Origin: Blautia sp.
GTDB taxonomy: Bacteria > Bacillota > Clostridia > Lachnospirales > Lachnospiraceae
Assembly: GCA_021772055.1 (NCBI GenBank)
Contig: JAETNR010000027.1
Span: 1 to 57,966 of the forward strand
Length of the DNA stretch: 57,966 nt
Direction of reading: 5' to 3'
In this document: piece after piece, positions 15,038-22,706 of the stretch
Position numbering within the stretch: position 1 is the stretch's first letter
Layout of the letters: each line of letters starts with the position of its first letter
Position numbers and translations under genes: made by a program
The notes under the pieces: model-generated
What the model was told of the DNA's origin: nothing
Database searches by the model: none
Seen by the model: only the letters and a program-made list of their open reading frames with translations

Positions 15038-15714
15038 GTATGCAGGAATGGGCTGAGAGAGAGATTGAGATAGCTTGTAAAAGAGAAAGAGGAGATAAGC
15101 CTGAGGGTGAGTGGGATTATGGATGTGCTTGTTATACCTCAGCTTTGGAGGCATTTAAGGTACTTTGTGGACAGGGACATAGTGGCATGAGTATAGGATT
15201 TACTAAGCATATCCTCAATAGATTGATTGACGGAAAGCCTCTCACTCCTATTGAGGATACAGAGGATATGTGGAACCTTACTCATAGATCTGGAAAAGGG
15301 AAACATTATCAGTGTAAGAGAATGAGTAGCTTATTTAAAGATGTTTCTGAGGACGGTACAGTAAAATATTCGGATATAAATAGATATTACTGTACAAGTA
15401 AAGATAATCCTAATGTGAGTTGGCATAATGGCTTTGTAGCAAAGATTTATGATGAGATGTTTCCTCTCACTATGCCATATATGCCGAACAATAAAGCAGA
15501 TGTTATTGTATGTGATGAGCTCCTGACAGATCGTAAAAATGGAGATTATGATACAATGGCTATCTTGTATATACAGAGAGCAAACGGGGAAAAGATACAG
15601 GTAAACAGGTATTTTAAGGAGGGAGATACCTCTTTTATTGAGATCTCTTTGGAGGAGTATCAGGAACGTGAGAGGATGGCTGAGGAGAGGATAAAAATTG
15701 AAAGTAATAATTGA
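15034..15714 (+). CDS. Unknown phage protein, 226 aa
   Basis: Not recognised. A soluble mixed protein starting MSMQEWAEREIEIACKRERG with Cys in YGCACYTS near residue 31, and an IVCDELLTDRKNGDY segment near 166. I chose the ATG at 15034 (GGAGG at 15020, ATGA overlap with the upstream frame) over the ATG at 15019, which is part of the ribosome site. Sits between polymerase and methyltransferase. No catalytic motif stands out. Confidence 0.65.
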   Translation: MSMQEWAEREIEIACKRERGDKPEGEWDYGCACYTSALEAFKVLCGQGHSGMSIGFTKHILNRLIDGKPLTPIEDTEDMWNLTHRSGKGKHYQCKRMSSLFKDVSEDGTVKYSDINRYYCTSKDNPNVSWHNGFVAKIYDEMFPLTMPYMPNNKADVIVCDELLTDRKNGDYDTMAILYIQRANGEKIQVNRYFKEGDTSFIEISLEEYQERERMAEERIKIESNN

Positions 15715-15877
15715 TATTGATGAGAAGTATGCAGGAGCTCTATCTATAACCTGTACCGGGTTTGAACAGACAGGGATTAGATCAATGGAGTTGAACCTTA
15801 CAGCCGGAGCTTTTAATCTGGAGAATGGCACTCATTTTAAAGTAGATGAGTCAGGAAATATAAAACAGAGAAAATGA
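15698..15877 (+). CDS. Small unknown protein, 59 aa
   Basis: Not recognised. TTG at 15698 with GAGGAGAGG 8 bases upstream, overlapping the previous gene by 17 bases. Acidic N-terminus LKVIIDIDEKYAGALSITC, mixed beta character, basic end (GNIKQRK). Good spacing and an immediate terminator after it support translation. Confidence 0.55.
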   Translation: MKVIIDIDEKYAGALSITCTGFEQTGIRSMELNLTAGAFNLENGTHFKVDESGNIKQRK

Positions 15878-15883
15878 TGGTAA

Positions 15884-15911
15884 AGAGGATCTATAATAGG
15901 ATCCTCTTTTT
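15884..15911 (+). terminator. Rho-independent terminator
   Basis: AGAGGATC (15884-15891), loop TATAATAG, GATCCTCT (15900-15907), TTTT. Confidence 0.75.
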
Positions 15912-15915
15912 CTCT

Positions 15916-15945
15916 GTCTAAAAATCGTTTTTTTTTGGTTATTAC
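15916..15945 (+). promoter_or_regulatory. Phage-type promoter, site 6
   Basis: GTCTAAAAA at 15916 and GGTTATTAC at 15937-15945; box distance 22, the shortest. The spacer is mostly T. Drives the methyltransferase gene. Confidence 0.75.
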
Positions 15946-15976
15946 GGATCAGAAAAATGATCTGGAGGTAATCAGA

Positions 15977-16519
15977 ATGAAAATTGATATTATGAATACG
16001 GACAAAAAGTATAAGGTAATTTATGCTGATCCGCCATGGAGCTATAATGTGTGGAGTGGAAAAGGAAAAACAGCGGCTAATCATTATGATTGTATGAAAA
16101 AAGAGGACATTTCTAATCTCCCTGTAGGAAATCTTGCGGATAAAGATTGCGTATTGTTTTTATGGGTTACATTCCCTTGTTTGCGTGAGGGGTTGGAGGT
16201 TATGAAAGAGTGGGGCTTTGAGTATAAAACCTGTGGATTTGTGTGGGTTAAGAAGAATAAGAAAAGTGATAGTTGGTTTTGGGGGCTTGGTTATTGGACA
16301 AGAGCAAATGCTGAGATATGTTTAATTGGAACTAAAGGAAAGCCTGATAGAAAATCAAGATCTGTACATCAGGTAGTAGACTCCAGAATAAGAGAGCATA
16401 GTAGAAAGCCGGATGAGGTTAGGGATAGAATTGTACAGCTTTGTGGAGATGTACCCAGAATAGAATTGTTTGCAAGGCAATCTGTAGGTGGATGGGATTG
16501 TTGGGGGAATGAGGTATAA
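15977..16519 (+). CDS. MT-A70-family DNA adenine methyltransferase
   Basis: A 180-residue N6-adenine methyltransferase. The catalytic motif DPPW lies in VIYADPPWSY near residue 18, and the SAM-binding part is in CVLFLWVTFP and EICLIGTKG further on (permuted order typical of MT-A70). ATG at 15977 follows GGAGG. It is alone behind its own promoter and terminator, so it is a self-contained module. Phage copies usually protect against restriction. The recognition sequence cannot be read from the protein. No cognate endonuclease is present. Confidence 0.88.
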   Translation: MKIDIMNTDKKYKVIYADPPWSYNVWSGKGKTAANHYDCMKKEDISNLPVGNLADKDCVLFLWVTFPCLREGLEVMKEWGFEYKTCGFVWVKKNKKSDSWFWGLGYWTRANAEICLIGTKGKPDRKSRSVHQVVDSRIREHSRKPDEVRDRIVQLCGDVPRIELFARQSVGGWDCWGNEV

Positions 16520-16533
16520 CTCATTCCCTTTTT
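16505..16533 (+). terminator. Rho-independent terminator
   Basis: GGGAATGAG (16505-16513), loop GTATAA, CTCATTCCC (16520-16528), TTTTT. Overlaps the end of the methyltransferase gene. Confidence 0.8.
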
Positions 16534-16544
16534 GTGTGAGTGGT

Positions 16545-16575
16545 GTCTAAAAATCTTTATTGATATGGTTATTAC
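16545..16575 (+). promoter_or_regulatory. Phage-type promoter, site 7
   Basis: GTCTAAAAA at 16545 and GGTTATTAC at 16567-16575; box distance 23. Drives the recombination gene set that ends at RecA (20765). Confidence 0.8.
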
Positions 16576-16607
16576 TCTGTAGAAAGAAAAAGGAGGATAA
16601 AGGATCA

Positions 16608-17471
16608 ATGGGATTATCAAGTTTAATTAAAGTGGCTCAAGGAGCTCATGCCGGAGATGTATCCTTTGAGGATAATTTCTTAAAGAGATATGAGGAGGCT
16701 GTTAGGAGACAGGAAGAGAGAGAACGTCAGCCAGTACCTACAGATTATTTTCGCCCCTCATCCATGTATGGATGTGAGAGGATGCTTTTCTTTATGAGAG
16801 TGCATGGAGGAGCCGGAGCTGTAGAGGAAACAGAGGTAAATTTAATGGAGATCTGTAATAGTGGTACAGATCGACATTTAAGGATCCAGCACTTAGTAGA
16901 GGACATGGAGGGAGTTACCTGTTTAGATCTTGAAGAGGTTGTAAAGGAGGCTCAGCAGAAAGGTATCAATACTGTATTTGTTGGATGGAATGAGGATCAT
17001 ACAGAGGCACGTTGTAAAAATGATGATCTGTCAATCTATTTTCAGCCGGACGGTGTAATAAAATTCATGGGGAAAGATGTGATACTGGAGATTAAGACAG
17101 AAAGTACATATCAGCACTCAAAGAGATTTGAGCCAAAGATGGATCATAAATATCAGGCTACTTGTTATGGTATGGGGCTTGGAATTGATTGGATCCTTTT
17201 CTTTTATGAGGATCGTAATTTTTGCGGAAAGAAAGCGTATCTCTGGAAAATTACTGATGAGATGAAAGAGGCGGTTAAGGCAAAGATCAGAAATGTAAAC
17301 AGAGCTCTGGATACTGGTACACCTCCTCAAAAGGATGAGGATAAGTGTACCTATTGCCATTACAAAAAAGAGTGTGGGCTTGTGGATGCCGGGAGATGGA
17401 AAGATCCCAGATATTCCGGTGAGGAGGAGATAGAAGAACCTCCAAAGGAGAAAAAGGAGGCTCTTTTCTGA
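16608..17471 (+). CDS. Cas4/RecB-like PD-(D/E)XK nuclease
   Basis: A 287-residue nuclease. The core is PDGVIKFMGKDVILEIKTES (about residues 146-165), i.e. D then E-x-K, with QATCYGMGLG after it. A Cys near 50 (YGCERMLFF) plus CTYCHYKKECG near the C-terminus could hold a 4Fe-4S cluster as in Cas4 and AddB. ATG at 16608 follows AAAGGAGG. No CRISPR genes are present, so a DNA end-processing role in phage recombination is likely. Confidence 0.8.
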   Translation: MGLSSLIKVAQGAHAGDVSFEDNFLKRYEEAVRRQEERERQPVPTDYFRPSSMYGCERMLFFMRVHGGAGAVEETEVNLMEICNSGTDRHLRIQHLVEDMEGVTCLDLEEVVKEAQQKGINTVFVGWNEDHTEARCKNDDLSIYFQPDGVIKFMGKDVILEIKTESTYQHSKRFEPKMDHKYQATCYGMGLGIDWILFFYEDRNFCGKKAYLWKITDEMKEAVKAKIRNVNRALDTGTPPQKDEDKCTYCHYKKECGLVDAGRWKDPRYSGEEEIEEPPKEKKEALF

Positions 17472-17950
17472 TGGCTTACAAAAAGAAAAATATGGGAAAA
17501 GTATTTGAGAAAGAGGTAAAGGACAGTATGCCGGAGGATTGTTTTCTGGAAAGGTACAAAGATGATACAAGCGGATTTTATGGAGTAAGTAATCCGGCAG
17601 ATTTCCGGCTGTATAAATATCCTGTACTTATCTTGTTGGAGCTGAAAACTCACAAAGGAAAGAGCTTACCATTATCAAAGATCAGAGAGTCACAGCTCAA
17701 AGGTATGCTTAAAGCTGTAGAGTATTATGGGGTATATGGAGGCTATCTGGTAAATTTCCGGGATCTGGAGGAAACATATTATCTCTCAGTTGGGTATGTA
17801 CAGAATTTCTTTGAGAGCGGCACAAGAAAAAGTATTCCTGTAGAGTTTTTCCGGGAGAATGGTTTTATCATACCCTCTCAGAAAAAGAGGTCATTGTATA
17901 GATATGATTTTTCAGATTGGCTCAGGAGGTATGGGGATGAGGTGTGTTAA
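17471..17950 (+). CDS. RecU-like Holliday junction resolvase
   Basis: A 159-residue PD-(D/E)XK resolvase. Active-site residues are visible in NPADFRLYKYPVLILLELKT (about residues 40-59), D then ELK, with the following KGKSLPL and an ES/QL helix usual in RecU. GKVFEKEVKDSM near the N-terminus is the typical E-helix. Overlaps the Cas4-like gene by one base. With RecA it would resolve recombination and replication branches before packaging. Confidence 0.82.
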   Translation: MAYKKKNMGKVFEKEVKDSMPEDCFLERYKDDTSGFYGVSNPADFRLYKYPVLILLELKTHKGKSLPLSKIRESQLKGMLKAVEYYGVYGGYLVNFRDLEETYYLSVGYVQNFFESGTRKSIPVEFFRENGFIIPSQKKRSLYRYDFSDWLRRYGDEVC

Positions 17951-18143
17951 TTATTGTGGAGTTACTTGTGTAAATGGTAGTTGTCCTAATGCTCTTGCTG
18001 ATGAGTACCCGGAGTATGGATATGAACATTGTACCTGTGATGAGTGCGGATACTACAAAGGGTGTGAGGATTGCTGTTTTGCAGACAAGCCGGAGTATTG
18101 TGATAAATCAGGAGGACAAAATGGGAGTGTTGATGGATTTTAG
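17937..18143 (+). CDS. Cys-rich small protein, 68 aa
   Basis: Family not named, but of a type common in Firmicute phages: about 13 cysteines in 68 residues (MRCVNYCGVTC, CTCDECGYYKGCEDCC). Probably binds zinc or iron-sulfur. ATG at 17937 with AGGAGG upstream, inside the end of the RecU-like gene. The next gene starts within its 3' end. Confidence 0.7.
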   Translation: MRCVNYCGVTCVNGSCPNALADEYPEYGYEHCTCDECGYYKGCEDCCFADKPEYCDKSGGQNGSVDGF

Positions 18144-18384
18144 TAAGATAGGAAAACATTGTAAGGTGTTATCAGATAGTACCTTAAATAACATGAAGAA
18201 AGAGGATCTCATTAAGTATATCCGTAATCTGGAGCATAATTATAATGTTGCTGTAGATTTTAACATTCAGCAAGCGAAAAATTTTGAAATGATGGAAAGC
18301 CGAATTGTAGAGGAGCTTGAGTCTATGGGTGATTTGAAAGCGGTTGATGTGGTAAAGAGAGGTGGTATTTCACATGGCAAATAG
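18121..18384 (+). CDS. Unknown helical protein, 87 aa
   Basis: Not recognised. ATG at 18121 directly after AGGAGGACAAA. Mainly helical, with a heptad-like stretch (MKKEDLIKYIRNLEHNY). Overlaps both neighbours, so it is part of a coupled string from the nuclease to RecA. Confidence 0.65.
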   Translation: MGVLMDFSKIGKHCKVLSDSTLNNMKKEDLIKYIRNLEHNYNVAVDFNIQQAKNFEMMESRIVEELESMGDLKAVDVVKRGGISHGK

Positions 18385-18919
18385 TGAGAGACTGAAAAAG
18401 CTGATACAGGAGGTAAAAGAGGAGAGCTCTGTAGCTGTAAAGTTTTCAAATGATCTTTTGGAAGAATATTCTAAGGAGCTGGATAGTGCTATCAGAGAGA
18501 TTGAGGTAATCATGGACAGCATAGGGGAAAGCTCTATTGAGGATATACCGGATACCCAGATTGAGTATTATTGTGTAAAGATCCCGGCTCTGATGTACCG
18601 GGCAGGAGTAAAACTGGAGGAGCTGGGAATGATGGCAGACATAAGCTCCAGCCAGAAAAGACAGGAATATAATGAGGCTATGCTGAAAGTATCAGGGACA
18701 GTACAGGAGAAAAAAGCCCGTGTAGAGCAACTCATTGAGGATAAAGCTCTGGTAGAGGTGATATATAAGCGTACATATAACAGCCTGAGAGGAAAGCTGG
18801 ACATGGCTGAGAAAATGTATAGCGGCTTAAAGAAATCTCTTACAAAGAGGATCTCAGAGAATGATCTGGATAGATTTTCAAAGGATGGATATATCCGTAG
18901 AAGTGAGGAGGATGAGTGA
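18374..18919 (+). CDS. Unknown coiled-coil protein, 181 aa
   Basis: Not recognised. ATG at 18374 with AGGTGG about 9 bases upstream. Strongly helical and charged: two long coiled-coil stretches, about 5-50 and 95-160 (KARVEQLIEDKALVEVIYKR). Its place between resolvase and RecA suggests a recombination mediator, but nothing in the sequence proves it. Confidence 0.65.
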   Translation: MANSERLKKLIQEVKEESSVAVKFSNDLLEEYSKELDSAIREIEVIMDSIGESSIEDIPDTQIEYYCVKIPALMYRAGVKLEELGMMADISSSQKRQEYNEAMLKVSGTVQEKKARVEQLIEDKALVEVIYKRTYNSLRGKLDMAEKMYSGLKKSLTKRISENDLDRFSKDGYIRRSEEDE

Positions 18920-19035
18920 TGAGCATGAGTGATTATTTATCAGATGGCAGTGATTGGCTGGATCTGGATTGTGATAGAAACTGTAGTAAATGTGAGTATA
19001 AAGATGAGTGTGAAGAGTGTGAGGAGGACTATTAA
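18919..19035 (+). CDS. Tiny acidic Cys-containing protein, 38 aa
   Basis: Not recognised. ATG at 18919 overlaps the previous stop by one base; its TAA abuts the next ATG at 19036. Very acidic with CDRNCSKCEYKDECEEC, five Cys in spacings that could bind a metal. The perfect fit between neighbours and the preserved frame make it a likely gene. Confidence 0.6.
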   Translation: MSMSDYLSDGSDWLDLDCDRNCSKCEYKDECEECEEDY

Positions 19036-19500
19036 ATGTCAACAGGTAAAAAGCTCAGGAAGATGGTTATGAAGTACCGGGACAGGGAGTCTATTGAAAA
19101 GGATATAGAGAAAGCAAAGGAGGAAGTATTTAAACAAAACAAAAATCCTGAGGAGTATGAGGATGTTGTGGTTCATGGCTATATGGTGTATGAGTGCCGG
19201 GATTGTGGAACCGTTTATAAAATGTGGTTAGAGAAAGGGTTGGAGGATCGTGTACAGGATAAGGAGTATCCTGATAAACATAAGCCTGTACCTTTTGGGA
19301 TCCGGTGTAAGTGCGGCAGTTTTAATTGTACTCATATTCTCTGGGGAGTAGGAGACAGGGATGAGTATGAGGCACTGAGAAAGGGAGAGAGCTATTTTAA
19401 GAATGATCCAGATCAAAGGTGTGGTACTCCGGTACTTAGAAAATCTTTGAGAAATAGACAACAGCTATTATATAGCCAGTTTGCAGAAGATAAGGAGTAG
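19036..19500 (+). CDS. Zinc-ribbon protein, 154 aa
   Basis: Not recognised as a named family. A helical N-terminus (KMVMKYRDRESIEKDIEKAK) is followed by a zinc-ribbon-like pair: YECRDCGTVY near residue 54 and RCKCGSFNCTH near 96. May be a DNA-binding or recombination accessory protein. ATG immediately follows the TAA of the 38-residue gene. Confidence 0.65.
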   Translation: MSTGKKLRKMVMKYRDRESIEKDIEKAKEEVFKQNKNPEEYEDVVVHGYMVYECRDCGTVYKMWLEKGLEDRVQDKEYPDKHKPVPFGIRCKCGSFNCTHILWGVGDRDEYEALRKGESYFKNDPDQRCGTPVLRKSLRNRQQLLYSQFAEDKE

Positions 19501-19504
19501 AGTT

Positions 19505-19768
19505 ATGGATTTTATGGATAAAGCCGCCGCCTTTCTGGAGGAGGTAAATAAAGCCGGACTCTCTTTTTCTGAGGTTGACGGGGATACAGCCGTGGTGTGT
19601 GAGGATTGTGTAGCGGTGATCTCAAAACATGGAGATGAGGTAGGAGTAAACTTTGTAAACCGGGTGGAAAAGTTACCCGGATATAAAGCCGGATTTACCA
19701 GAGAGGACTATGAAAACTTTATGATCGTGGAAGAATTAACAGGAGGTGTAGAGGATGCCGGGGATTGA
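19505..19768 (+). CDS. Unknown protein, 87 aa
   Basis: Not recognised. The ATG at 19505 (MDFMDKAAAFLEE) with GGAG at 19493 is preferred over the start at 19481. An acidic N-terminal helix, then a beta-rich middle (TAVVCEDCVAVISKHG). Overlaps the RecA gene by 14 bases, so it is translationally linked to it. Confidence 0.6.
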   Translation: MDFMDKAAAFLEEVNKAGLSFSEVDGDTAVVCEDCVAVISKHGDEVGVNFVNRVEKLPGYKAGFTREDYENFMIVEELTGGVEDAGD

Positions 19769-20765
19769 TGAGCTGGTAGCCAGCATGAATAAAAAATATA
19801 AGACAAACATTATTAGGAAAGCCTCAGAGCTGAAAAGCGTGGAGTTTATCCCATATACCTCTCCTAAGATGAATTATCTTACAAGGGGAGGAGCTCCCAT
19901 AGGACGCATGATAGAGCTTGTAGGGCCCCCTCAGAGCGGTAAAACAACAACAGCCTTAGATTTATTGGCTAACTATCAAAAGCTCTTTCCTGAGCGTTTT
20001 AGCGTGTATCTGGATGCTGAGAATACTCTGGATAAAGACTGGGGAGAGACTCTTGGAGTAAACTGGGATAAGGTGATCCTGATCCAACCTGAGAGTGAGT
20101 ATGGTGAGGATCTTCTGGATATGCTATTAGATTATATCAGATCTGGTGAGGTTGGAATGGCTGTACTGGACAGTGCTCCTTTTATCGTACCAAAAGGAGT
20201 AGCTGAGAAAGGGCTGGAGGAAAAAAGCTATGGTGGAAACAGTGCTCTTATGAAAGCCTTTTGTGATAAGGTGATCCCACTATGTAAAAAGAATGAGTGT
20301 ACTTTTGTAATGCTTAATCAGCTCAGGGAAAACATAGGGAATATGTACAAGCCGTATAAAATCCCGTGTGGTACAGCCCTTACTCACGCTTGTTCACAGA
20401 TCTTATGGTTTACAAAGGGATCCTTACTGGATGAGAATGGGGATGAGAAAAGCAGTACATATCCTAACCCGGTTGGAAATGTGGTAAATGTCCGTATGGA
20501 AAAGAATAAGGTCACAAAGAATGACCGGAGACTGGACAGCTACACTTTAAATTATTCCTCCGGGGTAGATGATGGAGTGGATACTATTGATCTTGGTATC
20601 ATGCTCAATGTGATTGTAAAGAGTGGAGGATGGTACAATATTCCTGTAAGTGATGGATCCACAAAAAAGGTACAGGGACGGGAGAAAGTGCTGGACTATT
20701 TTTACAATGATCTGGAGGAGTTTGAGTGGCTGAAAACAATAGTAAATAAAGCGGCTATGGAGTAG
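19755..20765 (+). CDS. RecA-like recombinase
   Basis: A 336-residue RecA/UvsX-type strand-exchange ATPase. Walker A GPPQSGKTT near residue 57-65, VYLDAENTLD near 90, Walker B MAVLDSAPF near 136, and the L2/DNA-contact box MLNQLRENIG near 192. The C-terminal part is short and acidic as in phage RecA proteins. Forms filaments on ssDNA for recombination-dependent replication. Last gene before a clear terminator. Confidence 0.9.
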   Translation: MPGIDELVASMNKKYKTNIIRKASELKSVEFIPYTSPKMNYLTRGGAPIGRMIELVGPPQSGKTTTALDLLANYQKLFPERFSVYLDAENTLDKDWGETLGVNWDKVILIQPESEYGEDLLDMLLDYIRSGEVGMAVLDSAPFIVPKGVAEKGLEEKSYGGNSALMKAFCDKVIPLCKKNECTFVMLNQLRENIGNMYKPYKIPCGTALTHACSQILWFTKGSLLDENGDEKSSTYPNPVGNVVNVRMEKNKVTKNDRRLDSYTLNYSSGVDDGVDTIDLGIMLNVIVKSGGWYNIPVSDGSTKKVQGREKVLDYFYNDLEEFEWLKTIVNKAAME

Positions 20766-20787
20766 TAGGTTACATAGTAATTTTATC

Positions 20788-20817
20788 AGGAGAGGATCTT
20801 ACCTCTCCTTTTATTTT
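20788..20817 (+). terminator. Rho-independent terminator
   Basis: AGGAGAGG (20788-20795), loop ATCTTA, CCTCTCCT (20802-20809), TTTATTTT. Confidence 0.85.
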
Positions 20818-20837
20818 AGAGACAAAAGAAATTATTA

Positions 20838-20884
20838 AAAACCTATATAATATCTATTGACATATTACCAAAAAGGTATATAAT
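20838..20884 (+). promoter_or_regulatory. SigA promoter with 14-bp repeat upstream
   Basis: TTGACA (20857-20862), 16 bp, TATAAT (20879-20884), the best host-type promoter besides 9565. Copy 3 of AAAACCTATATAAT lies just upstream at 20838-20851. The spacer and -10 contain an imperfect inverted repeat, ATATTACC-A5-GGTATAT, a possible operator. It starts the accessory block. Confidence 0.8.
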
Positions 20885-20945
20885 ATGTATTGTAAGGTTA
20901 ATCCTTACACAACAGAAAAAGATTATAAACCGGGAGGTAAAAGAT

Positions 20946-21446
20946 ATGAAATATAGAAATTCAGATGATAACAGATACAGAGTAAGATTTATGGTATCTA
21001 CAGAGGAGCTCATGGATGCTCTCACAGTTAAGCAGTTTATCTCTTACTTAGAGGAAAATGCAGAGCTGGAAGATGATGAGGATTATGAGTACATAGATGG
21101 AAAGGTTGTAAAGTGCAGAGCTTATGATCTGAAAGAAGCTGACAGCAATCTCCATAAAGAATTTCTTGTAACCGAAGATGGCAGAGTTTTCTATTGGTTA
21201 GCTCTTAATCAGAGAATTGAGCTTGTAGATGATGAAATTCCTGAGGGAATGGTTGAGGGGTTGCATGAGGGAGATAGATATAGAAACTTTAATGCAATCT
21301 GGGTAGTTGATAGCATTTACACTGTAGATGATCCGTATTTGCAGAATAAGGTAAGAATTAAGAGCCATGTAATAAAAAGAGCTCCAATGTATCAGGGTAC
21401 AGGAAATATGGATTGTGCATATAGCAGATTTAATGAGGGAGCCTAA
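20946..21446 (+). CDS. Unknown protein, 166 aa
   Basis: Not recognised. Acidic, mixed alpha/beta, starting MKYRNSDDNRYRVRFMVST, with an acidic stretch ELEDDEDYEYIDG near residue 40. First gene of the SigA-driven accessory block with a good GGGAGG site, so it may be made early in infection. No catalytic signature. Confidence 0.65.
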   Translation: MKYRNSDDNRYRVRFMVSTEELMDALTVKQFISYLEENAELEDDEDYEYIDGKVVKCRAYDLKEADSNLHKEFLVTEDGRVFYWLALNQRIELVDDEIPEGMVEGLHEGDRYRNFNAIWVVDSIYTVDDPYLQNKVRIKSHVIKRAPMYQGTGNMDCAYSRFNEGA

Positions 21447-21454
21447 GGGCTCCC
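21437..21454 (+). other. GC-rich hairpin between genes
   Basis: GGGAGCC (21437-21443) and GGCTCCC (21448-21454) with a 4-base loop and no T tract. More likely an RNA-stability or processing element than a terminator. Confidence 0.5.
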
Positions 21455-21469
21455 GGAAAGGTGGATATT

Positions 21470-22348
21470 ATGAAGAGTATGGATTTAGCACAGATTTACG
21501 CAAGAAACGACAAAAACAGGGTGTATTTGAGAACAGATAAGAATGGTACTGAGATCTGGGCTGATTATACCTGTCCACGGTGCGGAGGAGCTGGAGGAGC
21601 TGATGCTTGGACATACACAGGATGGACTTGTTACTCATGCGGAGGGACAGGAAGAAGAGATAAACCTCAGCTCATTAAGTATTATACTCCTGAGTACAGA
21701 GCTAAGCTGGATGATAGAGCCCGTAAGAGAGCTGAAAAGAAACGTCTGGAGCGTGTGGAGGAGTTAAAGGCTAATCTCACAGAGCACATGAAAGAAAAGG
21801 GGTTTAATGAGTCAGGTAAGATATATGTAGCTGTAGGCAATACCTATGATATAAAGGATCAGCTTAGAGAGGCTGGAGCAAAGTGGAAACCTCGTTTCCG
21901 TAGTTGGGTATTTGCTGAAAAGCCTGAGGAGTTTGATACAGTAGAGCTTTCCTTTGATGAGATTTGTGAGATCAATGAGATGGCAGGGCGGATTGAGTAT
22001 AAGGATATTGATTTTATTTCTCTTATTGCAAGTAAGTTACCAGCCCCTGAGGTTGTTTCTGAGTATGTAGGAGAGAAAGGAAAGAGGTTAGAATTTAAAG
22101 CCACTCTGGAGGACTGGAGAAGCTGGGAAGTACCGTCTTATTCAGGATGGGGAACAGATACAAAGGTTTTATATAAATTCCGTGATGATAGTGGAAATAT
22201 CCTGATCTGGTGTACTACAGGGTATGGGGTAGATAGCAAGATTAAAAAGGGTGACAAGATAATCCTTAGAGGCACCGTAAAAAATCATTCTGAGTACAAA
22301 GGAGAGAAACAGACAGAGCTCCAGAGATGTACAGTAAAGGTTGCATAA
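21470..22348 (+). CDS. DnaJ-type zinc-finger and OB-fold-like protein
   Basis: A 292-residue protein. Two CxxCxGxG-type units near the N-terminus (CPRCGGAGG at about 35, CYSCGGTG at about 54) form one DnaJ-like zinc finger. A charged helix follows, then a segment with IYVAVGNTYDIKDQLREAGAKW and GRSWVFAEKP-like features seen in phage proteins, and a C-terminal OB-fold-like part ending KGDKIILRGTVKNHSEYKGE. The last part resembles nucleic-acid-binding OB domains. ATG at 21470 with AAAGG upstream. Role unknown; not a true DnaJ, as no J domain is present. Confidence 0.7.
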   Translation: MKSMDLAQIYARNDKNRVYLRTDKNGTEIWADYTCPRCGGAGGADAWTYTGWTCYSCGGTGRRDKPQLIKYYTPEYRAKLDDRARKRAEKKRLERVEELKANLTEHMKEKGFNESGKIYVAVGNTYDIKDQLREAGAKWKPRFRSWVFAEKPEEFDTVELSFDEICEINEMAGRIEYKDIDFISLIASKLPAPEVVSEYVGEKGKRLEFKATLEDWRSWEVPSYSGWGTDTKVLYKFRDDSGNILIWCTTGYGVDSKIKKGDKIILRGTVKNHSEYKGEKQTELQRCTVKVA

Positions 22349-22363
22349 CAAAATATGATAATA

Positions 22364-22380
22364 GGGGGCGTAAAGCCCCC
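22364..22380 (+). other. GC-rich hairpin between genes
   Basis: GGGGGC (22364-22369), loop GTAAA, GCCCCC (22375-22380), directly before GGAGGAGG. No T tract. Position next to the ribosome site suggests a role in mRNA processing or translation. Confidence 0.5.
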
Positions 22381-22393
22381 GGAGGAGGATAAA

Positions 22394-22645
22394 ATGACAG
22401 TATCAACATTGGTTTATATTAAAGATATGCTGGAGAAAGAGGTAGATACAAGAGAAAGAGCGTACAAAAAGCTGAGAGATCTTGTGATAGAAAAAGAGGA
22501 AGAGTCAGGAGTACAGTGGAATACTCCAGATAATAAGGTAAATGGAAATATTCAGGCTCTTAGAAGCATGAGACAGACTCAGAGGGAGGCATTAAATAAG
22601 GCAAAGGATGTACTTGAGGATTTTATGTCTCAGGACTGGAAGTAA
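22394..22645 (+). CDS. Unknown helical protein, 83 aa
   Basis: Not recognised. ATG at 22394 with GGAGGAGG upstream. A charged, mostly helical protein with a coiled-coil at residues 5-35 (YIKDMLEKEVDTRERAYKKL). Followed by a hairpin terminator and the RNA at 22707. Confidence 0.6.
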   Translation: MTVSTLVYIKDMLEKEVDTRERAYKKLRDLVIEKEEESGVQWNTPDNKVNGNIQALRSMRQTQREALNKAKDVLEDFMSQDWK

Positions 22646-22651
22646 TATAGA

Positions 22652-22672
22652 GAAAGGGTGCTAAGCCCTTTC
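22652..22672 (+). terminator. Hairpin after gene, weak terminator
   Basis: GAAAGGG (22652-22658), loop TGCTAAG, CCCTTTC (22666-22672), then only CTGTAT, so termination may be partial. Confidence 0.5.
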
Positions 22673-22706
22673 CTGTATATCCTTTCAAATAAGGGTATAG
22701 AGTAGA

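Noticed and set aside
16608..17471. Cas4-like gene as part of a CRISPR system
   Set aside because: No Cas1/2 or repeat array is present; phage Cas4-like nucleases are common in recombination modules.
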